This document shows, piece after piece, positions 32,825 through 42,146 of a stretch of 64,000 bases of DNA. The number at the start of each line of letters is the position of its first letter. Position 1 is the first letter of the stretch. Below the pieces are notes generated by a model. The model made no database searches, was not told the DNA's origin, and saw only the letters and a program-made list of their open reading frames with translations. Position numbers and translations under genes: made by a program. Origin of the DNA: Photobacterium gaetbulicola Gung47 (GTDB lineage: Bacteria > Pseudomonadota > Gammaproteobacteria > Enterobacterales > Vibrionaceae); assembly GCA_000940995.1 (NCBI GenBank), contig CP005973.1, positions 1,736,001 through 1,800,000 of the forward strand. Direction: 5' to 3'.

Positions 32825-34738
32825 TTATGCTTCTTGCTCAACCATCGCCTCAAGGCGGGTTCGCATCAGCTCGTTGAACACCTTACGGGCTTCCTGCGCT
32901 TCTTCCGAGGCCACCAGCTTGTTCTCTTTTGCTGTCATGGCATCATCCATCAACTGCTGGAGCTGATCCAAGCGCTCTTGCGGTGCATCACTAAAGTCCA
33001 TCCCGGACTCACCGTTGGCCACCGCTTCAGCGCGAATTTTCTTCTTCAGCTTCCACACTTTATACAGTGCTTCTCGCTCAGCTTCTGCCGCCGCCATGGC
33101 GATTTCTTTGAGCTCCTCGAATTTCGACAGTGCCATCCCCTCTTTCGACCATGGGTCGACATCTGGCAGCTCCTCAATGTTGATCACCGGATCCTCGTAG
33201 CCTTCCTGGTGGGTCAAATCGAGCGTTGCCGCCTTCACTGCCGACATCATCAACATCACGGCAATAACAAGTAATGGCAAACCGCCTACGATAGCTGCCG
33301 TTTGCAATGTCGACAGACCGCCCATAAACAACAATACAGATGGCATGAATGACAGGGCAAACGCCCAGAACAAGCGGTTCCAGCGCATCGGATCTTCAGT
33401 CACGTTGTTCTGTACAACGGATGCCAAGATATAAGAGATCGAGTCAAACGTTGTGGCTGTGAATATCAAACAAAGCAGGGTAAAGGCTGCAATGACCAAG
33501 GTGCTAAACGGCAACTGCTCAAGAATAGAGAAGATTGCTTTGGTCGCACCTTCTGAATTCAGAATGCCAACCACATCCAGCGCCCCGGAAAGCTGAAGCG
33601 ACAGGCCATAGTTACCCAAGATCATGAAAAACAGGAAACAGCCCATTGAACCGAAGAAAATCGACCCGGTGACCATTTGCTTAATCGTACGGCCACGGGA
33701 GATCCTCGCCACAAACAAGCCCATGCTCGGGGCAAACACTAGCCACCATGCCCAGTAGAAAATTGTCCAATCCTGTGGGAAATGGGTATTTTCAAATGTA
33801 CCATAGCCACCGAATGGCTCCGCCCATGTCGCCATGACAAAGAAATTCGACAACATACGGCCCAATGAATCCAAGCCAGTTTCCAGCATGAAAATCGTCG
33901 GCCCGGCCACTAAAATGAAGGCCAACAGCCCCAAAGCACCCCAGAAGTTGATATTACTCAGTAACTTAATGCCCTTCTCCATACCGGCATAGGCTGAGTA
34001 AGCAAAGATCGCGGTACAGAGCATCAATACGATAATTTGAGTAACGGTATCTTTCGGTACGCCAAACAGGTAGTTGGCCCCTTCGGTGATCAACGGGGCA
34101 GCTAGGCCCAGTGTCGTGGCGCCGCCACCGAGCAAGCCAAAGATAAACAGCACATCGATAACTTTACCCAGCCAGCCATAGCTGCGGGCTTCGCCGATCA
34201 CCGGCATCAAGGCTGCCGATACCTTCAGCACAGGCTGCTTGCGGACATAGAAGAAATAGGCAATCGGCAGCGCTGGCACCAAATAGATAGACCATGCAAT
34301 CGGCCCCCAGTGGAACAAGCCATAGGTTGCCGCCCAGCGAACCGCCTCTTCACTGCCAGGTTCTAACTGGAACGGGGGGGCCTGATAGTAATACGCCCAC
34401 TCTATCGTCCCCCAGTAAAGAATACTGGCGCCGATCCCGCCACAGAACAGCATGGCCGCCCACGATGCCGTCGTGAACTCCGGCTGCTCATCGGGGTCCC
34501 CGAGCTTGATTTGTCCGATATCGGAAAAAACGATATAGATCATAAAGAAAAATGCACCGACACCAAGTGCCAGATACAGAAAACCGAGCTTATCGGTCAT
34601 AAAAGTTTTGGCAATTGCAATCCATTCCGCCCCTTGCGCCGGAAACAGCAGCAAAGGTACCACAACCGAGATCAACATCCCCAACGCCCCGAAGAACGTT
34701 GGTTTATCAATCAACTCAAAGTGTTTGCGAGAAAACAC
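32825..34738 (-). CDS. BCCT-family transporter (betaine/choline/carnitine type)
   Basis: The 637-residue protein has about twelve membrane helices and the BCCT signature in DWTIFYWAWWLVFAPSMGLF. The family takes up quaternary ammonium osmolytes with Na or H coupling. Residues about 510-637 form a long, charged cytoplasmic tail with predicted helical heptads (EELKEIAMAAAEAEREALYK), larger than in most relatives and possibly an osmosensing element. Start is GTG at 34738 with AAGGAG five bases upstream. Substrate choice among betaine, choline and DMSP-like compounds is not decidable. Confidence 0.9.
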   Translation of the reverse strand: MFSRKHFELIDKPTFFGALGMLISVVVPLLLFPAQGAEWIAIAKTFMTDKLGFLYLALGVGAFFFMIYIVFSDIGQIKLGDPDEQPEFTTASWAAMLFCGGIGASILYWGTIEWAYYYQAPPFQLEPGSEEAVRWAATYGLFHWGPIAWSIYLVPALPIAYFFYVRKQPVLKVSAALMPVIGEARSYGWLGKVIDVLFIFGLLGGGATTLGLAAPLITEGANYLFGVPKDTVTQIIVLMLCTAIFAYSAYAGMEKGIKLLSNINFWGALGLLAFILVAGPTIFMLETGLDSLGRMLSNFFVMATWAEPFGGYGTFENTHFPQDWTIFYWAWWLVFAPSMGLFVARISRGRTIKQMVTGSIFFGSMGCFLFFMILGNYGLSLQLSGALDVVGILNSEGATKAIFSILEQLPFSTLVIAAFTLLCLIFTATTFDSISYILASVVQNNVTEDPMRWNRLFWAFALSFMPSVLLFMGGLSTLQTAAIVGGLPLLVIAVMLMMSAVKAATLDLTHQEGYEDPVINIEELPDVDPWSKEGMALSKFEELKEIAMAAAEAEREALYKVWKLKKKIRAEAVANGESGMDFSDAPQERLDQLQQLMDDAMTAKENKLVASEEAQEARKVFNELMRTRLEAMVEQEA

Positions 34739-34850
34739 GTTAGCTCCTTAAAGTTAAAACCCAGCAATGGGTAAATTGGATAATCCGAGGAAAGGGCCAA
34801 CGCTTCAAACCAAGATTCTAATGGTAGAGATGAAAAAAGCTGATTATTAG

Positions 34851-34878
34851 CTGACATAATTATTCAGCCGTATATAAT
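34851..34878 (+). promoter_or_regulatory. Promoter of the lysine riboswitch/nhaC transcript
   Basis: CTGACA and TATAAT are separated by 16 bp, and the predicted start lies about 45 bp before the riboswitch aptamer. It is the best sigma-70 match in the intergenic region. Confidence 0.65.
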
Positions 34879-34930
34879 GTTAGACTTATTGCCCAAATCC
34901 AGTAGGATTAACGGTGATAAACCCTAAATC

Positions 34931-35092
34931 AGTAGAGGCGCGCTGCCTAAGAGTAACCGAGCAGAGGGTGATACCTGTGAAGCCGGAGAAAGGAGTCAGC
35001 GCCGAAGTGACTGCAGCTATCAACTCAGTCGCTGGGTCTGTGTCGAATAGGCACAGAACTGCCATAGTATTTACCTATGGAGCGCTACCTGA
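34931..35092 (+). promoter_or_regulatory. Lysine riboswitch (L box) aptamer
   Basis: The conserved L-box elements appear in order: AGTAGAGGCGCG, AAGAGTAA, GGGTGATACCTGTGA, AGGAGTCAGCGCCGAAGTG, GCTGGGTCTG, ACTGCCATAG and closing TGGAGCGCTACCT. The first and last elements pair as P1. It lies about 90 bases before the NhaC-type antiporter gene, so lysine should control that gene. Confidence 0.93.
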
Positions 35093-35149
35093 AGGGGTAA
35101 CGAGTCTTCTTTTTCTGCGTCTTAGTTACACTTCCTTTTGGTAGATCTC

Positions 35150-35168
35150 CACCTGAAACTTATAGGTG
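35150..35168 (+). promoter_or_regulatory. Hairpin covering the ribosome-binding site of nhaC (possible expression platform)
   Basis: CACCT-GAAACTTAT-AGGTG pairs the only purine-rich Shine-Dalgarno candidate (AGGTG, ten bases before ATG). No terminator hairpin with a clean T-run is seen between the aptamer and the gene, so translational control seems more likely than attenuation. This is inference. Confidence 0.45.
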
Positions 35169-35178
35169 TGATGAGATC

Positions 35179-36765
35179 ATGAACCTTGTCGATTTCTCGG
35201 ACTCGCTAATGTCCGTTGTCCCTGCCATGCTGGCTGTTATCCTTGCGGTCACCACCAGGCGGGTTTTGCTCTCCCTCGGAGCGGGTATCTTTGCCGGTGC
35301 AATGATGCTAAATCAATATTCTCCGCTGGAGTCAATGCAGTACCTGGTTGGAAAAGTGCTGGCCATTGTGTGGGTCGACGGCGCGATGAACAGCGATAAC
35401 GTCAATATGATCATCTTCATGCTGCTGCTTGGCGCACTGATCAGTCTGATGAGTGTTTCCGGTGCAACGCAGGCCTTTGCCGACTGGGCAGCGGTGCGTT
35501 GTAAGGATCGCCGCAGTGCCAAATCTCTCACCGGCCTGATGGTCTTCATCTTCTTTATCGACGACTTCTTCCACAGCCTGTCAGTAGGTGCTATCTGCCG
35601 TCCGGTTACCGACCGCTTCAATATCTCACGCGCGAAATTGGCCTACCTGCTGGACTCCACTGCAGCTCCGGTTTGTGTACTGATGCCTATCTCATCATGG
35701 GGCGCCTACATCATCGCCCTCGTTGGCGGCATCATGGTGGCGCATGGCGTGACCGATCAGAGCCCAATATCGGCATTTGTTGAGATGATGCCGATGAATC
35801 TCTACGCCGTGTTCACGCTGGTGATGGTGCTGTGTGTGATCGCATTCCAGCTCGATATCGGCCCAATGCGCAAGCATGAGAAGTGGGCGCTTGAAGGCAA
35901 GCTATGGGATGAATCGAAAGGCAAACCAGCGGGTCTGGACGTTGAAGCGCCGGAGTCGGCCAAGGGCGGTATGATCGATATGGTATTGCCTATCCTGACC
36001 CTGACGATGGCTACCGTCTTTTTCATGGTACAGTCAGGTGCCGATGTACTGGCTGCCAATGGCGAAGCCTTCAGCGTGATTGGCTCGTTTGAGAACACCG
36101 ATGTCGGCTCATCGCTAGTATACGGTGCGATCTGCAGCTTGGTGGTGTCTATCGCTCTTGCCCTGCGTCTGAAGCTAGATGCAGGCAGCTGGATGAAAGC
36201 AGCCCCGCAAGGCATTTCAGCCATGATGCCTGCGATTATCATCCTGTTCTTTGCTTGGACGATTGGTGCGGTTGTACGCGATATGCAAACCGGCATCTAC
36301 CTAGCTTCAATGTCTAACGGCAACCTGCCGGTTGAGCTACTGCCTGCCGTTGTCTTCCTGCTATCTTGTGCCATGGCCTTTGCGACCGGCACCAGTTGGG
36401 GCACGTTCGGCATCATGCTACCGCTAGCCGGTGACATTGCGGCTGCCAGCGACATCGCACTACTGCTTCCAATGCTATCGGCGGTACTGGCCGGTGCGGT
36501 ATTTGGCGATCACAGCTCACCAATTTCCAGCACCAGTATTCTGTCGGCAACCGGTGCCGGCTGCCACCATATGGACCATGTTATGACCCAGCTACCATAC
36601 GCCTGTTCGGTTGCTTTCGGTGCCCTACTGGGTTACCTCGCCATTGGCTACACCCACTCGGCATGGGCGGGTGTGGCAGTGAGCGGCCTGTGGTTCTTGG
36701 CATTCTGCGCCTTTGCCGTACGCAAGAGCAAACCTATTATGGCTGCCGAACCTATAACGAGCTAA
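35179..36765 (+). CDS. NhaC-family Na+/H+ antiporter, probable lysine-linked transporter
   Basis: The 528-residue membrane protein has about eleven helices and NhaC-superfamily blocks: FIDDFFHSLSVGAICRPV (acidic pair in a helix), SSWGAYI, FATGTSWGTFG and FGDHSSPISSTSI. NhaC proteins exchange Na and H, and members downstream of lysine riboswitches are thought to move lysine. The riboswitch directly upstream supports lysine transport here over general pH homeostasis. A strong terminator follows, so it is a single-gene unit. Confidence 0.88.
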   Translation: MNLVDFSDSLMSVVPAMLAVILAVTTRRVLLSLGAGIFAGAMMLNQYSPLESMQYLVGKVLAIVWVDGAMNSDNVNMIIFMLLLGALISLMSVSGATQAFADWAAVRCKDRRSAKSLTGLMVFIFFIDDFFHSLSVGAICRPVTDRFNISRAKLAYLLDSTAAPVCVLMPISSWGAYIIALVGGIMVAHGVTDQSPISAFVEMMPMNLYAVFTLVMVLCVIAFQLDIGPMRKHEKWALEGKLWDESKGKPAGLDVEAPESAKGGMIDMVLPILTLTMATVFFMVQSGADVLAANGEAFSVIGSFENTDVGSSLVYGAICSLVVSIALALRLKLDAGSWMKAAPQGISAMMPAIIILFFAWTIGAVVRDMQTGIYLASMSNGNLPVELLPAVVFLLSCAMAFATGTSWGTFGIMLPLAGDIAAASDIALLLPMLSAVLAGAVFGDHSSPISSTSILSATGAGCHHMDHVMTQLPYACSVAFGALLGYLAIGYTHSAWAGVAVSGLWFLAFCAFAVRKSKPIMAAEPITS

Positions 36766-36787
36766 AGCACACCGACAGTCCCACCTC

Positions 36788-36817
36788 AGAGCAAGGCCAT
36801 GGCCTTGCTCTTTTTTT
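36788..36817 (+). terminator. Rho-independent terminator of nhaC
   Basis: AGAGCAAGGCC-AT-GGCCTTGCTCT followed by seven T, 22 bp after the stop codon. Confidence 0.92.
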
Positions 36818-36836
36818 ATATGATATTGCTGAATGA

Positions 36837-36971
36837 CTAAGCTTGTTCGCCAAAAGAGAGTCGTAACAACATCCCCCCTGCCACATCGGTGCCCGATCCA
36901 CAGGTCAAAAAAGAGCCATCACGCTCTGCCATGAAGGAAAAGTTATGCACAATGTCAAATTTATTGGGCAT
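36837..36971 (-). CDS. Small protein of 44 residues, unknown
   Basis: MPNKFDIVHNFSFMAERDGS begins at 36971 behind AGGGGG spaced seven bases from the ATG, a stronger site than many real genes here. The protein has no membrane segment; its second half is Gly-rich. It stands alone between the nhaC terminator and ddl, read in the opposite direction to both. I do not recognise it. The good ribosome-binding site is the main support. Confidence 0.45.
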   Translation of the reverse strand: MPNKFDIVHNFSFMAERDGSFLTCGSGTDVAGGMLLRLSFGEQA

Positions 36972-37147
36972 ACAATTTCCCCCTCTATAACAAATCATTA
37001 CAATAAGCCACCGCGCACTATACGCATGATTTAATATCAAGCAATCTGCGACTTAAAAATTTATTTTTATACAATCACTTACGAGCATGCAATTGCTCGA
37101 TCTTTCTTTGACGACTTTCCACAGTAAAGCTTAATCGGAACAACACC

Positions 37148-38062
37148 ATGAGAATCGGAATATTATATGGGGGTGAGTCTAGCGAACGCGAAGTCTCATT
37201 AAAGTCTGGCAATTGCATTGCCGATGCCGTTGAGTCATTGGGCCATGAGGCTATCAAGATCGATCCTCGACACATAGACATCACCTTGCAGGGCTTCTTC
37301 AACCTCGACAAGGTTTTCATTGCCCTTCACGGCGGGATGGGAGAAAGCGGACATATCCAAGCGTTACTGGATCTACTCAAGATTCCCTATACCGGCAGTG
37401 GCCTATTGGCTTCGTCTATCTCCCTCAACAAACTAAAGACCAAAGAAGTTTGGCGCTCTAATGGCCTCCCGACGGCAGACTGGATCAAGGTCAGCAAACA
37501 CACGCCAACCGATACCATCAAAACGACACTGGCCGACCTTGCCTACCCGGTAGTTGTCAAACCACTGAACCAAGGCTGCAGTATCGGCGTGTCTAAAGCT
37601 TCCTCTCCGGAAGAACTGTTCAATGCCCTGGTTGATGCCTTTGAATACGACGATGACATCCTCGTCGAACAGTTCATCACCGGCCGTGAATACACCTGCG
37701 CCATCCTTGATGGCAAGCCCCTGCCGGTTGTGCAAATCAAATCAGATAGTTTCTTTGACTGGAATGCCAAATTCGGTGATCAAAGTGCAACCTACCACTG
37801 CCCATCAGACTTAACGGCAGAACAAGAAAAAGCCATGCAGGAAGCTGCGCTTACAGCCTACAAAACCCTAGGCTGTCGAGGGTGGGGACGAGTTGATACA
37901 TTCCTCGATAACGAAGGAAAGATCTGGCTAATCGAAATGAATACGGTGCCGGGAATGACCACCCGCAGTGTCTTCCCGATGGCAGCCAAAGAAGCCGGCA
38001 TGAGCTTCGAAGACACCATCGCTGCGTTGCTCGAAAGTGCAACCTTTGATGTTGTGAAATAA
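37148..38062 (+). CDS. ddl: D-alanine--D-alanine ligase
   Basis: The 304-residue ATP-grasp ligase has the Ddl N-terminal GGESSEREVSLKSG, ALHGGMGESG, the Lys-containing PVVVKPLNQGCSIGVSKA, and the metal/substrate end WLIEMNTVPGMTTRSVFP. It joins two D-alanines for peptidoglycan precursors in the cytosol. It is not inside the division/cell-wall cluster where ddlB usually lies, so it may be the second Ddl that many Vibrionaceae carry. No vancomycin-type substitution is evident. Confidence 0.92.
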   Translation: MRIGILYGGESSEREVSLKSGNCIADAVESLGHEAIKIDPRHIDITLQGFFNLDKVFIALHGGMGESGHIQALLDLLKIPYTGSGLLASSISLNKLKTKEVWRSNGLPTADWIKVSKHTPTDTIKTTLADLAYPVVVKPLNQGCSIGVSKASSPEELFNALVDAFEYDDDILVEQFITGREYTCAILDGKPLPVVQIKSDSFFDWNAKFGDQSATYHCPSDLTAEQEKAMQEAALTAYKTLGCRGWGRVDTFLDNEGKIWLIEMNTVPGMTTRSVFPMAAKEAGMSFEDTIAALLESATFDVVK

Positions 38063-38073
38063 TATACAAAAAA

Positions 38074-38103
38074 GCCGGTAAGAGCAGAGTGGGCCTTACC
38101 GGC
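38074..38103. terminator. Bidirectional terminator between ddl and the beta-glucosidase gene
   Basis: GCCGGTAAG and CTTACCGGC enclose a 12-base loop. On the minus strand TTTTTTG follows, so it ends the beta-glucosidase transcript; it also lies 11 bp after ddl. Confidence 0.8.
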
Positions 38104-38172
38104 AAACTGTCAGAGTTTTCCCCTCAGACAACAGAACACATCTAACCTAAACGGCGTTAAACCCGTTCAGTT

Positions 38173-39603
38173 TTAAGCTAGATCTTCGCCATTGCTCGCA
38201 ATGACTTTCTTATACCAGTAGAAGGATTTCTTGGGGGTCCGATCCAAACTACCGTTGCCTTCGTTATCGCGATCAACATAGATAAAGCCATAACGCTTGC
38301 TCATTTCACCCGTCGACGCCGCCACTAGGTCAATACAGCCCCATGGCGTATAACCCATCAAAGGTACACCGTCGGCAATTGCATCCTTCATCGCTTCAAC
38401 ATGAGAGCGCAGGTAATCGATACGGTAATCATCATTGATCTCACCGCTCTCATCGATGGTGTCTTTGGCGCCCAAACCATTTTCAACCAAGAACAATGGC
38501 TTTTGGTAACGGTCATACAGCGAATTCATAGTGATACGTAGGCCTAGCGGGTCAATAACCCATCCCCAGTCACTGGCTTCCAAATGCGGGTTTTTAATCG
38601 ACTTCACCACATTCGCCGCACTGGTGTTGCCCTCATTCATATCAGCAGACGCACAGCGAGAGGCGTAGTAGCTAAATGAGATGAAGTCGACGGTATTTTT
38701 CAAAATCTCGAAGTCTTCTTCGTGGATATCCAGCTTCACGCCTTTCTCATCAAACACCTTTTGGGCGTATGACGGGTAGTAGCCGCGTGACTGGACATCA
38801 ATGAAGAACAGGTTTTCGCGATCTTTTTGCATGGCCGTGAAGACATCTTCTGGCTTGCATGAATACGGATAGAACTGACCACCAGCGAGCATACAACCGA
38901 CCTGGTTTTCCGGGTTGATCTCATGGGCAATTTTGGTTACCAATGCGCTGGCAACCAATTCATGGTGAGCCGCTTGGTATTTAACCTGGTCATGGTTCTC
39001 GCTTTCCTGGAAAGCGATACCGGCACCAGAGAATGGGCTAGCCAACAAGATATTGATTTCGTTGAACGTCAGCCAGTATTTCACTAGGCCATCAAATGCC
39101 TCGAAACAGGTACGGGCATAGCGCTCAAAAAACGTGATCATCTTGCGGTTGCGCCAAGAGCCATACTCGTTGACAAGGTGCATAGGTACATCGAAATGGC
39201 AAAGGGTTACCAGTGGCTCGATGCCGTATTTCTTGCACTCCTCGAATACCGAGCGGTAGAAATCGATACCCGCTTGGTTCGGGATTTCTTCATCACCATT
39301 TGGAAAAATACGTGCCCAGGCAATCGACATGCGGAACACTTTGAAACCCATCTCGGCCAGCATCGCAATGTCTTCTTTGTAACGGTGGTAGAAATCAATG
39401 GCCTGATGACTCGGGTAGAATTCGTCCGCGTCCAATTCCACTTTATCAACTTGGCCCAGCTTAACCGGCATCCGGTTTTCACCGTAAGGGATCATATCGA
39501 CGGTGGTTAGCCCCTTGCCGCCTTCACGGTAAGCACCTTCAGATTGGTTTGCCGCAATCGCGCCGCCCCATAGAAACCCTTCCGGGAATTTAATATCAGA
39601 CAT
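38173..39603 (-). CDS. 6-phospho-beta-glucosidase (GH1)
   Basis: The 476-residue GH1 enzyme has FLWGGAIAANQSEGAY at the N-terminus, acid/base Glu in WLTFNEIN and nucleophile Glu in FLVENGLG. It resembles BglA/AscB enzymes that hydrolyse phosphorylated beta-glucosides after PTS uptake. It follows a PTS EIIBC gene on the same strand, with a hairpin in the 98-bp gap. Nearby gluconate and Entner-Doudoroff genes suggest that the non-phosphorylated half of its substrate could be gluconate (see findings). Confidence 0.9.
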   Translation of the reverse strand: MSDIKFPEGFLWGGAIAANQSEGAYREGGKGLTTVDMIPYGENRMPVKLGQVDKVELDADEFYPSHQAIDFYHRYKEDIAMLAEMGFKVFRMSIAWARIFPNGDEEIPNQAGIDFYRSVFEECKKYGIEPLVTLCHFDVPMHLVNEYGSWRNRKMITFFERYARTCFEAFDGLVKYWLTFNEINILLASPFSGAGIAFQESENHDQVKYQAAHHELVASALVTKIAHEINPENQVGCMLAGGQFYPYSCKPEDVFTAMQKDRENLFFIDVQSRGYYPSYAQKVFDEKGVKLDIHEEDFEILKNTVDFISFSYYASRCASADMNEGNTSAANVVKSIKNPHLEASDWGWVIDPLGLRITMNSLYDRYQKPLFLVENGLGAKDTIDESGEINDDYRIDYLRSHVEAMKDAIADGVPLMGYTPWGCIDLVAASTGEMSKRYGFIYVDRDNEGNGSLDRTPKKSFYWYKKVIASNGEDLA

Positions 39604-39658
39604 GGTTTGCCTCTTGTTATTTCGCTAATTACCGCACGTTACCGCGAATTGTTACAAA

Positions 39659-39679
39659 GCCACCTCATTTAGAGGTGGC
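39659..39679 (-). terminator. Intercistronic hairpin between EIIBC and beta-glucosidase genes
   Basis: GCCACCTC-TAAAT-GAGGTGGC is a perfect 8-bp stem, followed on the minus strand by TTTGTAAC, a poor T-run. It could cause partial termination or protect the upstream message. Confidence 0.55.
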
Positions 39680-39701
39680 TCGTTTTACTCGTTATGAAAG
39701 A

Positions 39702-41189
39702 CTAGGCTGTTGCAGGTTTTACTGGCACTGGTGCTTCACCTTCTTCAGCATTTTCTTGCGCTGACTCTTTTGCTGCCGTCGGGTTTGCTTCATCTTCGTC
39801 GTTAGGGATATCTTCAAAGCCTAGGACAAGCGTCAGTACGAAAGACAGAACCACTGATAGCGCCATCAGACCCAGTACCCATACCAAGCTCATCGGGTCG
39901 TTAACGTCGATAAACTGGACACTGGTGAACAGGCTAGGTGCTGCCATTGAGTGACTTGCAATTCCCGCCATACCCGCAAGGCCACCAACGATAAAGCCAG
40001 TGATAAGCGTCGCGATAAGAGGGCGTTTCAGGCGAACCAATACACCGTATAGTGCCGGCTCAGAGATACCAGCCATCAGTGCAGAGGCACCCGCTGCCAT
40101 CGAAGTTTGCTTAAGTGCGATGTTCTTGGTTTTCCATGCAACAGCCAGACACGCACCACCCATACCGATGTTCGCGCCGATTTCCGATGGCATTACCATG
40201 CCTTCTGTACCTGTTTCAGCAATGGTCTGGATGATTGTTGGTGTAAATACCCGGTGCATACCGGTAAGTACCAATAGCGGCCATAGTGCCCCCATGATAG
40301 CAACAGCCAGTGGACCCAATGCACCGTGGATTGTGTATACCAACGTCGAAATTGCAGTACCGATCCAGATACCCATAGGACCAACAAGCAGGATACCGAT
40401 TGGCGCAGCAATCAATACAATCAGCATTGGTTTCAGGAAGTTCTTCGTCACAGGTGGCGTGATGCTGTCTACCCAACGCTCAATGTACGACTGGATCCAG
40501 GTCATAATAAGGACTGGAATAACCGTGTAGGTATAACGAACAGACGTCACAGGAATACCGAACAGCTCAACTGCACGACCATCTGCCGCCTGAGCCATCA
40601 AGTCAATAAAGTTAGGGTGAACCAACACACCGGCAATACCAATTGCCAGCGACATATTGGTTTTGAATTTGATCGATGCAGATGCCGCAACCATGATAGG
40701 CAGGAAGAAGAAGGCGCCGTCACCAATCGTATTTAGCAAAATGATTGTCGAGTCATCGGCTTCGTAGATGTTGAACATCAGTAGCAACATGGCAGCCAGT
40801 TTTACCATCGAGCCACCGATAATCGCAGGGATCAATGGTGACATAGTGCCAACTAGCGCATCCAGCATTTTGGCACCGATTACTTTCGGCGTCAGCTTAA
40901 CCTTAGGTGCCGGTGTATCTTCAGAAGGCGCGCCATCGAAGTTGCACAGCTTCATCACTTCTTTGTAGGCAGCAGCCACATTGTTACCAATGATCACCTG
41001 ACACTTGTCACCATTGTGCACGACACCTATTACACCCTTCACGCCTTTTAGGGCTGCGGCATCAATCTTTGCTTCGTCTTTCAATACGAAACGTAGACGG
41101 GTCATACAATGGGTAAGGGCAACAACGTTATTGGCCCCCCCCAATTTTTCAACGACCGAGCGGGCTACCGCGCTGAATTCTTTCGACAT
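39702..41189 (-). CDS. PTS beta-glucoside-type transporter, EIIBC
   Basis: The 495-residue protein starts with an EIIB domain (phosphorylation site Cys28 in THCMTRLRF) and continues with an EIIC membrane domain (residues about 105-460, for example IPAIIGGSMVKLAAMLLLMF and GISEPALYGV). There is no EIIA domain, so a separate EIIA such as EIIA-Glc must supply phosphate. The layout is that of AscF/BglF-like permeases. A GntR-like site in its upstream region hints at shared control with the gluconate genes. AGGAG lies eight bases before ATG. Confidence 0.9.
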   Translation of the reverse strand: MSKEFSAVARSVVEKLGGANNVVALTHCMTRLRFVLKDEAKIDAAALKGVKGVIGVVHNGDKCQVIIGNNVAAAYKEVMKLCNFDGAPSEDTPAPKVKLTPKVIGAKMLDALVGTMSPLIPAIIGGSMVKLAAMLLLMFNIYEADDSTIILLNTIGDGAFFFLPIMVAASASIKFKTNMSLAIGIAGVLVHPNFIDLMAQAADGRAVELFGIPVTSVRYTYTVIPVLIMTWIQSYIERWVDSITPPVTKNFLKPMLIVLIAAPIGILLVGPMGIWIGTAISTLVYTIHGALGPLAVAIMGALWPLLVLTGMHRVFTPTIIQTIAETGTEGMVMPSEIGANIGMGGACLAVAWKTKNIALKQTSMAAGASALMAGISEPALYGVLVRLKRPLIATLITGFIVGGLAGMAGIASHSMAAPSLFTSVQFIDVNDPMSLVWVLGLMALSVVLSFVLTLVLGFEDIPNDEDEANPTAAKESAQENAEEGEAPVPVKPATA

Positions 41190-41264
41190 CTTCTCAACTC
41201 CTGCGTGTACGGAGAATAGTTGGCTAGCGTAATTTGCGGCCTATTCCCCAATAAAATGCGTTAA

Positions 41265-41281
41265 ATGTCACCCGATAAAAT
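41265..41281. promoter_or_regulatory. Degenerate GntR-like operator upstream of EIIBC
   Basis: ATGTCACCCGATAAAAT resembles the better sites at 42.05 kb and 46.7 kb (ATGTTAC...GTAACAT) with several mismatches. It lies about 80 bp before the EIIBC start codon. Confidence 0.35.
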
Positions 41282-41315
41282 GTAAATTCTGGTGACCATC
41301 AATTTGTTATTTTGC

Positions 41316-41933
41316 TTACTGGTTGATTTCACTCACCAGTTGACCAATGGCTTGCCAATCGCCTTGGTCAATTAAGTTGTTCGGAACCATCCAGGTGCCG
41401 CCACAAGCAATCACTTTCTCCAGAGCTAGGTAGTCCGCCACATTGGCAGGGCTAACACCGCCCGTCGGCATAAACTCAACCGGATAAACCGCCGATAGCG
41501 CTTTTAGCATGCCAATGCCACCTGAAGGCTCCGCTGGGAAAAACTTCAGTGTTTTCAGGCCAAGCGACATCGCCTGTTCCACCAGACTCGGGTTGTTGAC
41601 ACCCGGAATGACTGCCACATTCTTCTGTTGGCAGTACGCCACCGTAGTCGGGTTCAACCCCGGGCTCACAATAAAGTCCGCCCCTGCATCAATCGCCTGA
41701 TCGACCTGCTCGGTCGTCAACACGGTACCGGCCCCAATCAGCATTTCTGGGTAAGCTTCACGCATCAGGCGAATCGACTCAGCAGCGGCCTCGGTGCGGA
41801 AGGTAATTTCGGCACACGGCAAACCGTTCTCTACCAAGACCTTGGCCAGTGGTTTTGCCTGGTCGGCATCTTTGATAGCAATGACTGGCACGACCTTCAT
41901 CGCACTTAGCTTGCTTTCAATCGTCTGTTCCAT
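41316..41933 (-). CDS. eda: 2-dehydro-3-deoxy-6-phosphogluconate aldolase (KDPG aldolase)
   Basis: The 205-residue class I aldolase has VVPVIAI and LVENGLPCAEITFRT at the N-terminus, Glu in the catalytic region GAGTVLTTEQ and the Schiff-base Lys in LKFFPAEPSGG. It splits KDPG to pyruvate and glyceraldehyde 3-phosphate, the last step of the Entner-Doudoroff pathway. ATG 41933 follows an AAGGGGA site. It is transcribed away from gntK-edd from a shared regulatory region with GntR-like operators. No terminator separates it from the EIIBC gene downstream, so they may share messages. Confidence 0.93.
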   Translation of the reverse strand: MEQTIESKLSAMKVVPVIAIKDADQAKPLAKVLVENGLPCAEITFRTEAAAESIRLMREAYPEMLIGAGTVLTTEQVDQAIDAGADFIVSPGLNPTTVAYCQQKNVAVIPGVNNPSLVEQAMSLGLKTLKFFPAEPSGGIGMLKALSAVYPVEFMPTGGVSPANVADYLALEKVIACGGTWMVPNNLIDQGDWQAIGQLVSEINQ

Positions 41934-42044
41934 TTCTCTCCCCTTTCCATGGCACAGCCGTTCTCTAATAGCGGAACAAATTTGTTGCTGTGCTGAACAT
42001 GGTGTTTTGATGAATTCTTGATTCAGTGGTTCACAACCACCCAA

Positions 42045-42078
42045 GTTACGGGTAACATGTTACCAATAACATTGGTAA
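42045..42078. promoter_or_regulatory. Paired GntR-type operators between eda and gntK
   Basis: GTTAC-GG-GTAAC (42045-42056) is followed by ATGTTACCAATAACAT (42057-42072), which is itself part of a perfect TTACCAAT-AAC-ATTGGTAA palindrome (42060-42078). The core matches the known GntR half-site ATGTTAC. They are placed to control the divergent eda and gntK-edd promoters. Confidence 0.8.
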
Positions 42079-42146
42079 AATAAACCCGATTTTGAAGATC
42101 ATCTGAAAAATGAGATCCAGATCAGAAAAAGATTCAAGGAGCTTAT

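Noticed and set aside
34914..35144. 76-codon open frame upstream of nhaC
   Set aside because: It lies entirely over the lysine riboswitch and its promoter-proximal leader, so coding is not credible.
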